A stretch of DNA of 64,000 nt. Origin: Sphingomonas sp. S2-65 (GTDB lineage: Bacteria; Pseudomonadota; Alphaproteobacteria; Sphingomonadales; Sphingomonadaceae). The notes beneath the pieces are model-generated. The model made no database searches. It had not been told where the DNA came from and worked only from the letters and a program-made list of their open reading frames with translations. This document shows, piece by piece, positions 9,057 through 19,632 of this stretch (the stretch's first letter is position 1; each line of letters begins with the position of its first letter). Location of the stretch: positions 2,972,501 to 3,036,500 of the forward strand of contig NZ_CP090953.1 of assembly GCF_021513175.1 (NCBI RefSeq), in the 5' to 3' direction. The translations under genes and the position numbers were made by a program.

Positions 9057-10406
9057 CTAGGGCTGGAGATCATAAGCCTTCATCAAATCATACAAGGTCG
9101 GGCGGCTGATCCCTAAGAGCCGTGCCGTGCCCGAAATATTGCCATCGGCGCGTGCCAAGGCGTGTCTGATCGCCTTGCGGTCCGCGTGTTCGCGTGCTGC
9201 CTTGAGATTGATAGGCTGGCCATGATCCGGGGCGGCGAGATCAAGGTCGAGGGCAGATACCATCTTGCCATCGGCCATGATCACCGCGCGCTTAACCCGA
9301 TTTTCCAACTCGCGCACATTTCCCGGCCACTGCCACGCGTCTATTGCAGCGAGCGCGTCGGGTGCGAAGCCACGAACACCAGGGTTCATCGTCTGGGCAT
9401 GCTTCTGGAGGAAATGACGGGCGAGCAACCCAGGGTCTCCCGCGCGCTCATGAAGGGCGGGTATGCGGACCACGATCTCCGCCAGACGATAGTAGAGGTC
9501 TTCGCGGAACCGGCCGTTGGCGATCATGTCTTCAAGGTTCTGATGCGTCGCGCAGACGATGCGGGTATCGACCGGGATCGGCTTGCGGCCGCCGACACGC
9601 TCAACGACGCGCTCCTGCAAGAAGCGCAGAAGTTTCACCTGGAGCGGCAGCGGGATGTCCCCGACCTCGTCGAGAAACAGGGTGCCTCTGTCTGCCAGCT
9701 CGATCTTGCCTTCGGTCGTTTTTACTGCGCCGGTGAAGGCGCCCTTTTCATGGCCGAACAGTTCGGATTCGAGGAGCGTTTCGGGAATGGCAGCGCAGTT
9801 GATCGCTACGAAGTTACCCTTGCGGCGGCTGGCGTCATGCAGCCCACGGGCCAGCAGTTCCTTGCCCGTGCCGCTGGCGCCTAGCAGCATCACCGATACG
9901 TCCGCATTCGCCACGCGCTCGACTGTGCGCATGACCTTCAGCATCTCCGGCGCACCGGTGACGATGCCGCCAAGCCCGGCGCCGAGCCCCGCCCATTCCG
10001 AGAGGCGCCGGTTCTCCTGTTCGAGCCCATGGACGTGGAAGGCGCGCGCGACGATCAGGCCCAGCGCATCGATATCGATCGGCTTCTGGTAGAAGTCCCA
10101 GGCGCCCAGCGCGATCGCCTTGAGCATCGACTCGTGCGCACCGTGACCCGAAGCGACGATGACCTTGGTGTCGGGGCGGAGCTGCAAGATCGCTTCCAGC
10201 GTCGCAAAGCCCTCTTCCGTGCCATCGGGATCCGGCGGAAGACCAAGGTCCAGCGTGACGACCTGAGGCTCTTCCGCGCGAATGCGCGTGATGGCTTCCT
10301 CGCGCGTGGCCGCACAGCTGATGTCATAGCCTTCATACGCCCAGCGTAGCTGGCGCTGCAGGCCGAGATCGTCCTCCACGATCAGCAGTCGCTTATCCTG
10401 GCTCAT
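9057..10406 (-). CDS. prsR: PEP-CTERM-box sigma-54-dependent response regulator PrsR
   Basis: A 449-residue NtrC-type regulator. The receiver is at residues 7-120 with phospho-acceptor Asp53 (VVTLDLGLPP). The AAA+ domain has Walker A GASGTGKE at 176-183 and the sigma-54 contact loop GAFTGA at 222-227 in GHEKGAFTGAVKT. The C-terminal Fis-type helix-turn-helix lies at about 413-447 (NISGTARLLGISRPTLYDLM). It thus activates sigma-54 promoters. Its start codon overlaps the prsK stop as ATGA, so the two are translationally coupled. In other bacteria PrsK/PrsR controls exopolysaccharide and PEP-CTERM genes. I saw no convincing -24/-12 element in the divergent 13.9-kb intergenic region. Confidence 0.93.
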   Translation of the reverse strand: MSQDKRLLIVEDDLGLQRQLRWAYEGYDISCAATREEAITRIRAEEPQVVTLDLGLPPDPDGTEEGFATLEAILQLRPDTKVIVASGHGAHESMLKAIALGAWDFYQKPIDIDALGLIVARAFHVHGLEQENRRLSEWAGLGAGLGGIVTGAPEMLKVMRTVERVANADVSVMLLGASGTGKELLARGLHDASRRKGNFVAINCAAIPETLLESELFGHEKGAFTGAVKTTEGKIELADRGTLFLDEVGDIPLPLQVKLLRFLQERVVERVGGRKPIPVDTRIVCATHQNLEDMIANGRFREDLYYRLAEIVVRIPALHERAGDPGLLARHFLQKHAQTMNPGVRGFAPDALAAIDAWQWPGNVRELENRVKRAVIMADGKMVSALDLDLAAPDHGQPINLKAAREHADRKAIRHALARADGNISGTARLLGISRPTLYDLMKAYDLQP

Positions 10407-12454
10407 GCTGCCTGTTCCATCTGTGCAGCCGATGTCTGCGCGCCCCTGAGTTTCACTCGAAATCGACTCCCCACACCCTCGCGCGACGTCACTTCCAATG
10501 TTGCCCCCATCGCCGCCGCAAGTTGCCTAGCCTCGAAGGCGCCGATGCCGAAGCCGCCGGATTTCGACGATACGAACGGTTTGAAGAGCCGGTCGCGAAT
10601 GAAGCCTTGCGACATTCCACAGCCTTCATCGATGACATCGATGACGACGCTGCCGCTCTCCGTGCCGATGGCGAGCGTCACCGGATCGGTCGGGGCGCTG
10701 GCTTCGATGGCATTCTGAAGCAAATGGGCCAGCACCTGTTCAAGGCTCATCGGGTCCGCGATAGCCACTGCAGCAGGTGCCGCGACGATCGCAACGGGGT
10801 GCTGGCCCTTGCGACGGCTTGCTACGCGCTCGACCAGAGGCACGACGTCCACCGGCTGCGGCGGCTCCGTCCTGCTGCGATGATGCTGGGAGAGCCGCGC
10901 CAGCAAAGCGTTCATGCGCTCCGCCGACTCCTGAAGCGTCGCAATCATGTCCGCGCGGAACTCGGGTTTGTCGGCGTGCCGCTCGGCGTTGCGCGCGGTT
11001 AGCGTCAACTGGCTGACCAGATTCTTGATGTCGTGCAGGATGAACGCGAATCGCCGATTGAACTCGTCGAAGCGTTGCGCTTCTGCCAACGCTTCCTGCG
11101 CACGTGCTTCAGCCAAATAGCTCGCTACCTGGCGCCCCGCGACTTTCAGCAGATCAAGGTCTTCCCAGTCCAAGGCGCGGGGAAGGGGCGGACGGGCGAG
11201 AAGGATGGCGCCAGCGAGCTGCCCCAGGTGCGGCAGGGGCACGAGCACCCAGGCATTGGCCGAAGCGAGCAGCCAATGCGGGACGGCTTGTGCATCTGCG
11301 CTGCCCTCGCCGCTGATCCGCAGCGCATCCAGATCCACGATACGACCGGTATGCTGGAGATGGTGAACAAGCGTCCCGTCGTCGTCCCCGGGGATCACGT
11401 CTTGATCCCAGTTCCACGAAGACGCTGGTACAAGCGTGCCGCCATCCGGAACGAGAAGCAGCCCTGCCGGCGAATCGGTCAGATCCGCCAGCGCCTTGAC
11501 GATGCGTTCCTCAAGGGGTGCGGCTTCGGAGGAGCCGAGCGTGTCGGTAAAGCGCATCCACTCGCTGCGATAATCATAACGATGGCGGAAGAAGTGCTTT
11601 GCCAGCTTCACCTTGATCCAGGCACGCAGCCAGCTGTTCGATACCAGCGTCAGGATGGCGGCGGTCGAGCCCAATACGAATGCAGTTTGAAGGATGCGCG
11701 CGTGACTTCCGCCTACCGTTGCGATCGCACTCGTCGCCAGCGCCAGGAACAGCAGATATCCGCCGATGGCGACCAATGAGAGCGACTGATAGGCAACGGT
11801 GCGCGACACTTGCACGCCCCATTCTCCCTTTCGCTGCAGCCCGGTGCCCATAGCCGCTGCCACCGCCATCATAGCGACGCCCCGCACCGCAACCGGCTCC
11901 ATCCGCCAGGTGCCGCCAAGATACGCGGTGCCGAACAGGATCGTGTCGGCCGCCCAAATCCCGCCGATCGCGAGAACGATCATGCGCTTGCCGGCGCGGG
12001 GCAGCAGCGCGGCGAACAATGCATTGAGAAGCACGAGCGCAGCGACCGCAGCAAGCAACTGGAGCAGGATGGCGGTGTTCTCGAACTTCCCGTCGGCAAC
12101 GCCCCCGGCGACCTCATTCGCGACGCGGGCACCCAGATTGGCCAGGATCACCAATCCCACGACTCCGTAGACAGTGCCGAGCGCTACCGGCGGACGGACG
12201 TTGCCGTCGCGGCGGTGAATGATCAGCATCGCGAACAGCCACGCCAGGTTCCGCAACGCTTCGACCATCTGAGTCACGAAATCGCCGCTGCCGATCCCGG
12301 CAACCGCCAGCGCCCAAAGTGCAGTGATCGCAAAGGCGGCGGCAAGTGGAGCCCGAGGAAGCCCATGCTCCTTGGAGCGTATGGTCCAGAAGGCCAGACC
12401 TCCGAACAACAGCGCAGTGAGCGCGTGCGTCCAGACGATGATGGTCAGTGTCAT
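10403..12454 (-). CDS. prsK: XrtA/PEP-CTERM system histidine kinase PrsK
   Basis: A 683-residue membrane kinase. Residues 1-275 carry about eight hydrophobic helices. Residues 300-450 are GAF-like (LLLVPDGG...WVLVPLPHLGQLAGAILLA). The phospho-acceptor is His474 in FILHDIKNLVSQL, followed by an HATPase domain with N box LAHLLQNAIEAS, DEGCGM and SSKSGGFGIGAFEARQL. This is the standard layout of PrsK, which pairs with PrsR. Both ends overlap neighbours: its ATG shares a base with the upstream transferase stop (TGATG), and its stop overlaps the prsR start. The three products are therefore probably made together. Confidence 0.93.
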   Translation of the reverse strand: MTLTIIVWTHALTALLFGGLAFWTIRSKEHGLPRAPLAAAFAITALWALAVAGIGSGDFVTQMVEALRNLAWLFAMLIIHRRDGNVRPPVALGTVYGVVGLVILANLGARVANEVAGGVADGKFENTAILLQLLAAVAALVLLNALFAALLPRAGKRMIVLAIGGIWAADTILFGTAYLGGTWRMEPVAVRGVAMMAVAAAMGTGLQRKGEWGVQVSRTVAYQSLSLVAIGGYLLFLALATSAIATVGGSHARILQTAFVLGSTAAILTLVSNSWLRAWIKVKLAKHFFRHRYDYRSEWMRFTDTLGSSEAAPLEERIVKALADLTDSPAGLLLVPDGGTLVPASSWNWDQDVIPGDDDGTLVHHLQHTGRIVDLDALRISGEGSADAQAVPHWLLASANAWVLVPLPHLGQLAGAILLARPPLPRALDWEDLDLLKVAGRQVASYLAEARAQEALAEAQRFDEFNRRFAFILHDIKNLVSQLTLTARNAERHADKPEFRADMIATLQESAERMNALLARLSQHHRSRTEPPQPVDVVPLVERVASRRKGQHPVAIVAAPAAVAIADPMSLEQVLAHLLQNAIEASAPTDPVTLAIGTESGSVVIDVIDEGCGMSQGFIRDRLFKPFVSSKSGGFGIGAFEARQLAAAMGATLEVTSREGVGSRFRVKLRGAQTSAAQMEQAA

Positions 12455-13842
12455 CAGCGCGCGCCCTCGGGAAATAGGATCACGCGGATCGTCTGCAGCA
12501 GGATCAAAATGTCGAGAAAAGGCGAGTAGTTCTTCGCATAGAACAGGTCGTATTCAAGCTTCTGCCGCGCATCGTCGATCGAAGCGCCATAGGGATAATT
12601 GATTTGTGCCCAGCCGGTGATCCCCGGCTTCACCATGTGACGTTCGGCATAAAAGGGCAGCCTTTGATCCAGGTCGTCGACGAATTGGGGACGCTCCGGA
12701 CGGGGCCCGACGAAGCTCATCTCACCCTTCAGCACGCTCCAGCATTGCGGGAGTTCGTCGATGCGGAGCTTCCGGATGAGGCGCCCTATCCGAGTGACCC
12801 GCGGATCGTCCTTTTCAGCCCACACAGCGATCCCCGGCACTTCGGCGTCCTGCCGCATGGAGCGGAGCTTCACGACGTCGAACCCCTGGCCGTAAAGGCC
12901 TACCCGGCGCTGCCGGTAGAAGGCCGGGCCCCGGCTTTCGAGCTTTACCAGGATGGCGGTAACCAGGATCAACGGCAGCGTGATTGCGAGAAGGATTACG
13001 CTCGCGCCGATGTCGAAGAGCCGCTTGAAAGCGCTCGACACCATCCGGCCCGAGGAGAACCCGTCCGAGAAGATCAGCCAGCTCGGACTGACGCTGTCCA
13101 GATCGACTCGTCCAGTCTCCCGCTCCAGGAAGGTCGAAATCTCGTTGACGTGAACGCCGGTTGTCTTGACCCGCAGCAAGTCCTTGAGCGGCAGCGCATT
13201 GCGGCGTTCCTCGAGCGCCAATACGACTTCGCTGGCGTTGAGAAGCACGACATGGTCCGCGAGATTGTAGATCGCGTCTCTGGCAATCGCCTCGGGGATC
13301 ACACGATTGGCTTCGCTCATCGCGACATAGCCGACCACCGCAAAGCCCGCTCCGGGAAGCTTGGACAATGCCTTCAGCCGTGCCGCGCGAGGACCTGCAC
13401 CCAAGACTACGATCCTGCGTTTGAACACTTGGCCACCAAGCGTCTTGCCGAGCAGCAACCGGATGAGCAGCAACAGCACCAGCGTGGTTGCCATCGCGTA
13501 GAGAAGGTTGGAGCGCCAAAAGCTCAGCTGGGGGATCGCGAAGTAAATCGCGCTCAACCCGATCACGCCGAGCGAAACCGCTACGAGCAGCCGCGCCGTC
13601 GCATAGCGGATCGACTGGAGGCTTTCGGCGCCATAAACGCCGACTGCGATCATCGCGAGTTCGATGAACAGCGCGAAGGCGACGAGTTGCGGGAGCCGCT
13701 CGACCATCGGTCCTGGAACAAGGCCGGCCTGGTGGGCGCGCATCAGCCAGCCGATTTCGCCCGCCGCCAGCAGAAGGACAAGGTCCATCAAGCCGAGCAG
13801 CAGCACGGCATTGGGCACGTAATGCTTGAATAGGCGGATCAT
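12454..13842 (-). CDS. XrtA/PEP-CTERM system polyprenyl-phosphate sugar transferase (EpsB/TIGR03013-like)
   Basis: Starts the EPS synthesis of exosortase-A loci by moving a sugar-1-phosphate onto undecaprenyl phosphate at the inner membrane. The N-terminal half has four membrane segments and a CoA-binding-like Rossmann region (RIVVLGAGPRAARL). A further membrane helix and the bacterial sugar-transferase catalytic domain follow, with KRLFDIGASVILL, RRVGLYGQGFDVVKLRSM, ELPQCWSVLKGEMSFVGPRPERP and KPGITGWAQINYPYG. I place the start at MIRLFKHYVPNAVLLLG, which is how this family begins; two in-frame ATGs 15-16 codons upstream are less likely. It is the first gene of the prs operon and faces away from the guanylyltransferase gene. 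Confidence 0.9.
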   Translation of the reverse strand: MIRLFKHYVPNAVLLLGLMDLVLLLAAGEIGWLMRAHQAGLVPGPMVERLPQLVAFALFIELAMIAVGVYGAESLQSIRYATARLLVAVSLGVIGLSAIYFAIPQLSFWRSNLLYAMATTLVLLLLIRLLLGKTLGGQVFKRRIVVLGAGPRAARLKALSKLPGAGFAVVGYVAMSEANRVIPEAIARDAIYNLADHVVLLNASEVVLALEERRNALPLKDLLRVKTTGVHVNEISTFLERETGRVDLDSVSPSWLIFSDGFSSGRMVSSAFKRLFDIGASVILLAITLPLILVTAILVKLESRGPAFYRQRRVGLYGQGFDVVKLRSMRQDAEVPGIAVWAEKDDPRVTRIGRLIRKLRIDELPQCWSVLKGEMSFVGPRPERPQFVDDLDQRLPFYAERHMVKPGITGWAQINYPYGASIDDARQKLEYDLFYAKNYSPFLDILILLQTIRVILFPEGAR

Positions 13843-13991
13843 GACAGCTTGGGGATAGCGGCGAAGTGTAAACAAAACCGACATCACCGAAAGCAGGTGA
13901 AATCTGTCGCCTCCTCAGCAACCGTTTCGTTTCCGCATCGTTTGATCCGCGGATCAGCCTATATCGACGGCTGAAAAGGAGCCTTAGCGTC

Positions 13992-15050
13992 ATGCCGGAA
14001 TCGAAGCCCATCATTCCCGTCATTCTGTCGGGTGGATCGGGCACGCGCCTGTGGCCGATGTCGCGGCCCGAGAAGCCGAAGCAGTTGCTCTCGCTGACCG
14101 ACGAATTGACCATGCTCCAGCTGACGGCGCAGCGTGCTTCGGGCGAGCAGTTCGCCAAGCCGATCGTCGTCGCCAATGCCTTTCATGCCGACCTGGTCGA
14201 AGAACAGCTGGGCGAAGTGGAATCGGCGGCACAGGCGCTGATCCTCGAGCCCATCGGGCGCAATACCGCGCCAGCCATCGCCCTGGCTGCGATTGCGGCG
14301 GGTGGTGGCAGCGATCCGGTGCTGATCATGCCATCCGACCACGTCATCGCCGATGTCGAGAGCTTCCATGCTGCGATCCAGGCGGCCTTGCCACTGGTAA
14401 ACGACGGATGGCTGGTCACCTTCGGCATCGCCCCGGATGCCCCGGAGACGGGCTATGGGTGGATCAAGGTCGGCGAGAAGCTGGCAGAGGGCGTGCACCG
14501 TGTGGCGCGGTTCGTGGAGAAACCGCCCCGCGACAAGGCGGAGGCGATGCTGGCCTCGGGCGATCACGCCTGGAACGGCGGCATCTTCCTGTTCCGGGCC
14601 GACATGTATCTGGGCGCACTCAGCGTGTACGCACCGGAGATGCTGGTCGCGGCGCAGCAGTCCATGGACCGCGCCAGGCGGGAAGGGCCGAGGATCTGGC
14701 CCGATGCCGAGTCCTTTGCCGCGTGCCCGTCCGACTCGATCGACTATGCAGTGATGGAAAAGGCGCCGCGCGTTGCGGTGGTTCCGGTGTCGATGGGGTG
14801 GAGCGATGTCGGCAGCTGGGACGCGCTGCACGCGGTCAGCAACCCCGACGCCGGCGGCAACGTAGTGCGCGGCGATGTGGTCGCGATCGATGCGCATAAC
14901 TGCCTGGTGCAGAGCGAACCCGGCAAGCGCGTCGCCTTGGTAGGCGTGAAGGACCTCATCGTCGTGGTGTCGGGAGCCGACGTGCTGGTGCTGCCGCGCG
15001 GGCGGAGCCAGGAAGTGAAGAAGCTCATCGAGGCGATGAAGGACAGTTGA
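13992..15050 (+). CDS. manC: Mannose-1-phosphate guanylyltransferase
   Basis: A 352-residue nucleotidyltransferase that makes GDP-mannose for exopolysaccharide. The N-terminal signature is VILSGGSGTRLWPMSRPEKPKQLL (sugar-nucleotide pyrophosphorylase loop). It is followed by LEPIGRNTAPAIALAA, MPSDHVI, FVEKPP and WNGGIFLF, all typical of AlgA/ManC. The length matches single-function enzymes; the C-terminal cupin isomerase half of bifunctional AlgA is absent. AAGGAG lies 11 bases before the ATG. It diverges from the EPS sugar-transferase operon, which supports a role in supplying precursor for that polymer. Its stop overlaps the next ATG (TGATG). Confidence 0.92.
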   Translation: MPESKPIIPVILSGGSGTRLWPMSRPEKPKQLLSLTDELTMLQLTAQRASGEQFAKPIVVANAFHADLVEEQLGEVESAAQALILEPIGRNTAPAIALAAIAAGGGSDPVLIMPSDHVIADVESFHAAIQAALPLVNDGWLVTFGIAPDAPETGYGWIKVGEKLAEGVHRVARFVEKPPRDKAEAMLASGDHAWNGGIFLFRADMYLGALSVYAPEMLVAAQQSMDRARREGPRIWPDAESFAACPSDSIDYAVMEKAPRVAVVPVSMGWSDVGSWDALHAVSNPDAGGNVVRGDVVAIDAHNCLVQSEPGKRVALVGVKDLIVVVSGADVLVLPRGRSQEVKKLIEAMKDS

Positions 15051-15385
15051 TGCACGGGCGTGTGCGGCGAAAGGCTGCGCTCGCGGCGCTCATGCATGTT
15101 CCGCCTCCGCCGGCGGAGGAACGCTGTGCCCTTTGCCAGCGGATGCTTGGCCGGCGCGTAGAATGGCACCACGTCGTGCCGAAGAGTGAAGGCGGACGCG
15201 CGACCGTTCCGGTGCATCCGATCTGTCACCGCACGATCCATGCGACCGTTTCGAACGTCGACCTGGCGCGGGTGTACCCGACCATCGAGGCGCTGCTGGA
15301 GCGGGAGGATATCCGGCGCTTCCTCAGCTGGGTTGATGACAAGCCACCCGATTTCCACGCGCCGACGCGGCGGAAGTCGGGCTGA
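15050..15385 (+). CDS. Small HNH-type protein
   Basis: A 111-residue protein with a CALCQRML zinc knuckle followed by VEWHHVVPKSEGG and VHPICHRTIHATVSN. This is the Cys-x2-Cys, His-His, Cys-His order of HNH domains related to predicted DNA endonucleases. The start ATG shares its A with the manC stop codon, so expression is coupled to GDP-mannose synthesis. The N-terminus is basic (RVRRKAALAAL). The function is unknown; nuclease activity is inferred only from the motif, and the link with manC may be just operon packing. Confidence 0.75.
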   Translation: MHGRVRRKAALAALMHVPPPPAEERCALCQRMLGRRVEWHHVVPKSEGGRATVPVHPICHRTIHATVSNVDLARVYPTIEALLEREDIRRFLSWVDDKPPDFHAPTRRKSG

Positions 15386-15393
15386 TCCCGGCC

Positions 15394-17256
15394 TCAGGCG
15401 AGCAGCGCTTCCGCCTGGTCGAGCGTATCCTTGAAGCTGGCTACCAGTGCCTGATATGGCGCGGGGCTGGTCATATTGAGACCGGCGCGCTTGAGGATGT
15501 CGACCGGGTAATCCGATCCGCCGGCCTTCAGCACCGACAGGTAATTGTCGCGCTCGCGCGTGCCGCCCTTCAGGATCGCCTGCGCGAAGTAGGTCGCCGC
15601 CGAAATGCAGGTGGCATATTGAAAGACGTAGAACGCGTTGTAGAAGTGCGGGATGAACGCCCATTCGTTGGCATAGGACGGCTCGAACTTCATGGCGGGC
15701 CCATGATAGCGCTTCAAGAGGTCGCCATAGATGCTGGTGAACTTGGCGCCCGACAGGCCTTCGCCGGCTTCGGCCATGTCATGGGCTTTCAATTCGAATT
15801 CGGCGAACATGGTTTGGCGGAAGAAGGTGCCGCGGAAATTCTCCATCTGCTGGCCGAGGTAGAAGAGTTTCTCTTCCTTGCTCTTGGCTTGCTTGAGCAT
15901 ATGGGCGACCAGCAGCTGCTCATTGAGAGTGGAGGCGATCTCGGCAAGGAAGATCGGGTAGTCGGCTTTTTCGAACGGCTGCGCGGTGTTCGAGAGCAGC
16001 GAGTGGAGCGCGTGGCCCCATTCGTGCGCATAGGTGCTCAGCCCGTCATATTTCTCCGACAGATTGAGCAGAAGATACGGGTGCACGTCGAACGCGCCGG
16101 GGTTCATGTAAGCGCCCGGGCGCTTGCCGGGGCGGGGGAACGGATCCATCCATTTGGCCGCCGTCGCTTTGGCGATGCGCGCCTGATAGTCGGGGCCGAG
16201 TGGCTTCACCGCTTCAAGCGTGGTGGCGCGCATCTGATCCAGCGTGAACGGGCGGTCGAGCGACACGAGCGGGGGATAGATGTCCCAATAGCCGAGGTCG
16301 GAAAGCTTGAGCATGCGCCGGCGCAAGTCGAAATAGCGGTGGAGCTGCGGCAGGCCCTTGTTCGCCTCGGCTACAAGCGTCCGATATACGCCCTCGGGCA
16401 CATTGTTGCCTGACAGCGCCGCCGCCAGCGCGCTCGGGTACTTTCGCGCTTTGGCGTGGAAGATGTCACCCTTTATCTGGCCGTTATAGGTGGCGCCGAA
16501 GGAGTTCTGGAACTTGCCATGAGCGGCCCAGAATGCGTCAAACACGGCCTTCCTGTCGGCGCGGTTCGGAGCATCGCGATTAAGGGTGTAACCTTGGCTG
16601 TCGAGACGAACTTCCTGCCCGGTCGACAGAGTGATCGTCGGCCACGGGATATCCGAGGAGCGCAGCTGGCCTGACACTTCGTCGGGCGTCTGCAGCGCCG
16701 AGCCCGCACTGGCGAGGATCGCCTCGCCCTCGGGTGACAGGGTGTGTTCGGCCTGGCGGATGGTGTTGGCGAGATAGAAGTCGAAGCGTGTCTTCAGCGT
16801 CTGATTTGCGGCGATGAAGCCGTCGAGCTTGGGCTTGCCGATGGTGAGCAGTTCGGGCGAGAACCAGGCGGTGGACTCGCCGAATGCAGTGTAGAGATCC
16901 GTCGCCTGTGCCTGCTTCTCCTGATAGGCGGCGACGCGGACATCCTCGTCGCCCTTCAGGCTGACATAGGTGTATATCCGCGCGATCGTGCGGCCGAGAT
17001 CGGATTGCAGGACGAGCGCCTGCGCTAGGGTATCGGCGCTTTCGCTCAGACGGCCTTTATACTTGGCAAGGCCGGGCAGGGCCGCCAGCGCCTGCTTGCG
17101 CGCCTGATCCCAGGCTGCATCGCTGGGATAGAGCTCGCTCAGGTCCCAGGCTGCCCCAGGCGTTGCGCCGGACTGCGCCCAGGCAGGCGCGGCGGAGGCG
17201 AGAGTGGCGAGCGCGGCGGCGGTCAACGCTTCGCGGCGGGAGAGTTCGGGCATCAT
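15394..17256 (-). CDS. pepF: Exported oligoendopeptidase F (M3 family)
   Basis: A 620-residue zinc metallopeptidase. The N-terminus SRREALTAAALATLASAAPAWAQ is a probable twin-arginine (Tat) signal, so the enzyme likely works in the periplasm, unlike cytoplasmic PepF. The catalytic motif YAHEWGHALHS has HEWGH at residues 411-415, with the third ligand in the following LAEIASTLNEQLL segment. The M3B C-terminal features ANEWAFIPHFYNAFYVFQYAT are present. It cuts short peptides. GAGGAACC precedes the ATG pair at 17256/17253. It lies downstream of groEL but behind that gene's terminator, so it is probably transcribed on its own. Confidence 0.9.
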   Translation of the reverse strand: MMPELSRREALTAAALATLASAAPAWAQSGATPGAAWDLSELYPSDAAWDQARKQALAALPGLAKYKGRLSESADTLAQALVLQSDLGRTIARIYTYVSLKGDEDVRVAAYQEKQAQATDLYTAFGESTAWFSPELLTIGKPKLDGFIAANQTLKTRFDFYLANTIRQAEHTLSPEGEAILASAGSALQTPDEVSGQLRSSDIPWPTITLSTGQEVRLDSQGYTLNRDAPNRADRKAVFDAFWAAHGKFQNSFGATYNGQIKGDIFHAKARKYPSALAAALSGNNVPEGVYRTLVAEANKGLPQLHRYFDLRRRMLKLSDLGYWDIYPPLVSLDRPFTLDQMRATTLEAVKPLGPDYQARIAKATAAKWMDPFPRPGKRPGAYMNPGAFDVHPYLLLNLSEKYDGLSTYAHEWGHALHSLLSNTAQPFEKADYPIFLAEIASTLNEQLLVAHMLKQAKSKEEKLFYLGQQMENFRGTFFRQTMFAEFELKAHDMAEAGEGLSGAKFTSIYGDLLKRYHGPAMKFEPSYANEWAFIPHFYNAFYVFQYATCISAATYFAQAILKGGTRERDNYLSVLKAGGSDYPVDILKRAGLNMTSPAPYQALVASFKDTLDQAEALLA

Positions 17257-17361
17257 GGTTCCTCGGCGGCGCACGCGAAGCGGTGCGTATTGGCAGCCAA
17301 TGTGTCTCGTGTTCCCCGGCAAGGGAAGTGCTTTGTTCTGGTAGAGCACCTCGTTGCAGCC

Positions 17362-17394
17362 AAAAAGAAAGGGCTGGGGATCTCTCCCCAGCCC
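17362..17394 (-). terminator. Intrinsic terminator of groES-groEL
   Basis: A perfect 10-bp stem GGGCTGGGGA / TCCCCAGCCC with a TCTC loop lies 26 bases beyond the groEL stop. It is followed on the minus strand by TTTCTTTTTG. Confidence 0.85.
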
Positions 17395-17419
17395 TTCCGG
17401 TTCAGCAAACAGCTTGGAC

Positions 17420-19069
<1,650 letters not shown>

Positions 19070-19136
19070 TCAGTTTGGAAGTTTGCGAAAGTTGTGCGGA
19101 AACGAGGTTCAGCCGATGAACCCGAGCCAGTTGGCG

Positions 19137-19424
19137 TTAGCCAACAATCCCGAGAATATCGCTTTCCTTCATGATCAACAGGTCTTCGCCGTTGACCTTC
19201 ACCTCGGTGCCCGACCACTTGCCGAACAGGATGCGGTCGCCGGCCTTGACGTCGAGCGGCGAAACCTTGCCGTTCTCGTCCTTGGCGCCAGCGCCGGCGG
19301 CGACGACTTCGCCTTCCTGCGGCTTTTCCTGGGCGGTGTCTGGGATGATGATGCCGCCGGCGGTCTTTGCCTCGGCTTCGACGCGGCGAACGAGCACGCG
19401 GTCATGCAACGGACGGAAGTTCAT
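19137..19424 (-). CDS. groS: Co-chaperonin GroES
   Basis: A 95-residue lid protein of GroEL. It begins [23 protein letters not shown], has the flexible mobile loop [13 protein letters not shown] and ends with SDILGIVG. It is the first gene of the groES-groEL operon. The leader between the CIRCE element and the ATG is about 36 bases and carries an AAGGATCGC ribosome-binding region. Confidence 0.98.
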   Translation of the reverse strand: MNFRPLHDRVLVRRVEAEAKTAGGIIIPDTAQEKPQEGEVVAAGAGAKDENGKVSPLDVKAGDRILFGKWSGTEVKVNGEDLLIMKESDILGIVG

Positions 19425-19460
19425 TGCGCTGCGATCCTTAAACTAGGGTCTGATAGGGTT

Positions 19461-19487
19461 TTAGCACTCAAGCTACTCGAGTGCTAA
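19461..19487 (-). promoter_or_regulatory. CIRCE operator (HrcA binding site) of groES-groEL
   Basis: An exact match to the CIRCE consensus: TTAGCACTC, nine-base spacer, GAGTGCTAA. It is known as the operator of the heat-shock repressor HrcA, which releases it when GroEL is titrated. It lies 37 bases before the groES start. A TTGACG hexamer at 19519-19524 (minus orientation) could be the -35 element; the matching -10 (CATCTC) is weak. Confidence 0.96.
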
Positions 19488-19632
19488 CGCTGCTGGAGAT
19501 GCTGCCGACGGGTCGCTTCGTCAAGGGCCAGCCCGCAAAAATCTCGTACGCGTATTGGCTGTCTAATACAGCCGTTTACTCCGCCCGTGTCCTCCGGTAG
19601 CACCGGAGAAATTGCAAGTGGAGCACGGCCAA

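Noticed and set aside
13843..13991. Sigma-54 promoter for the EPS operon
   Set aside because: I looked for GG-N10-GC spacing with the TGGCAC/TTGC consensus on both strands and found no convincing match.
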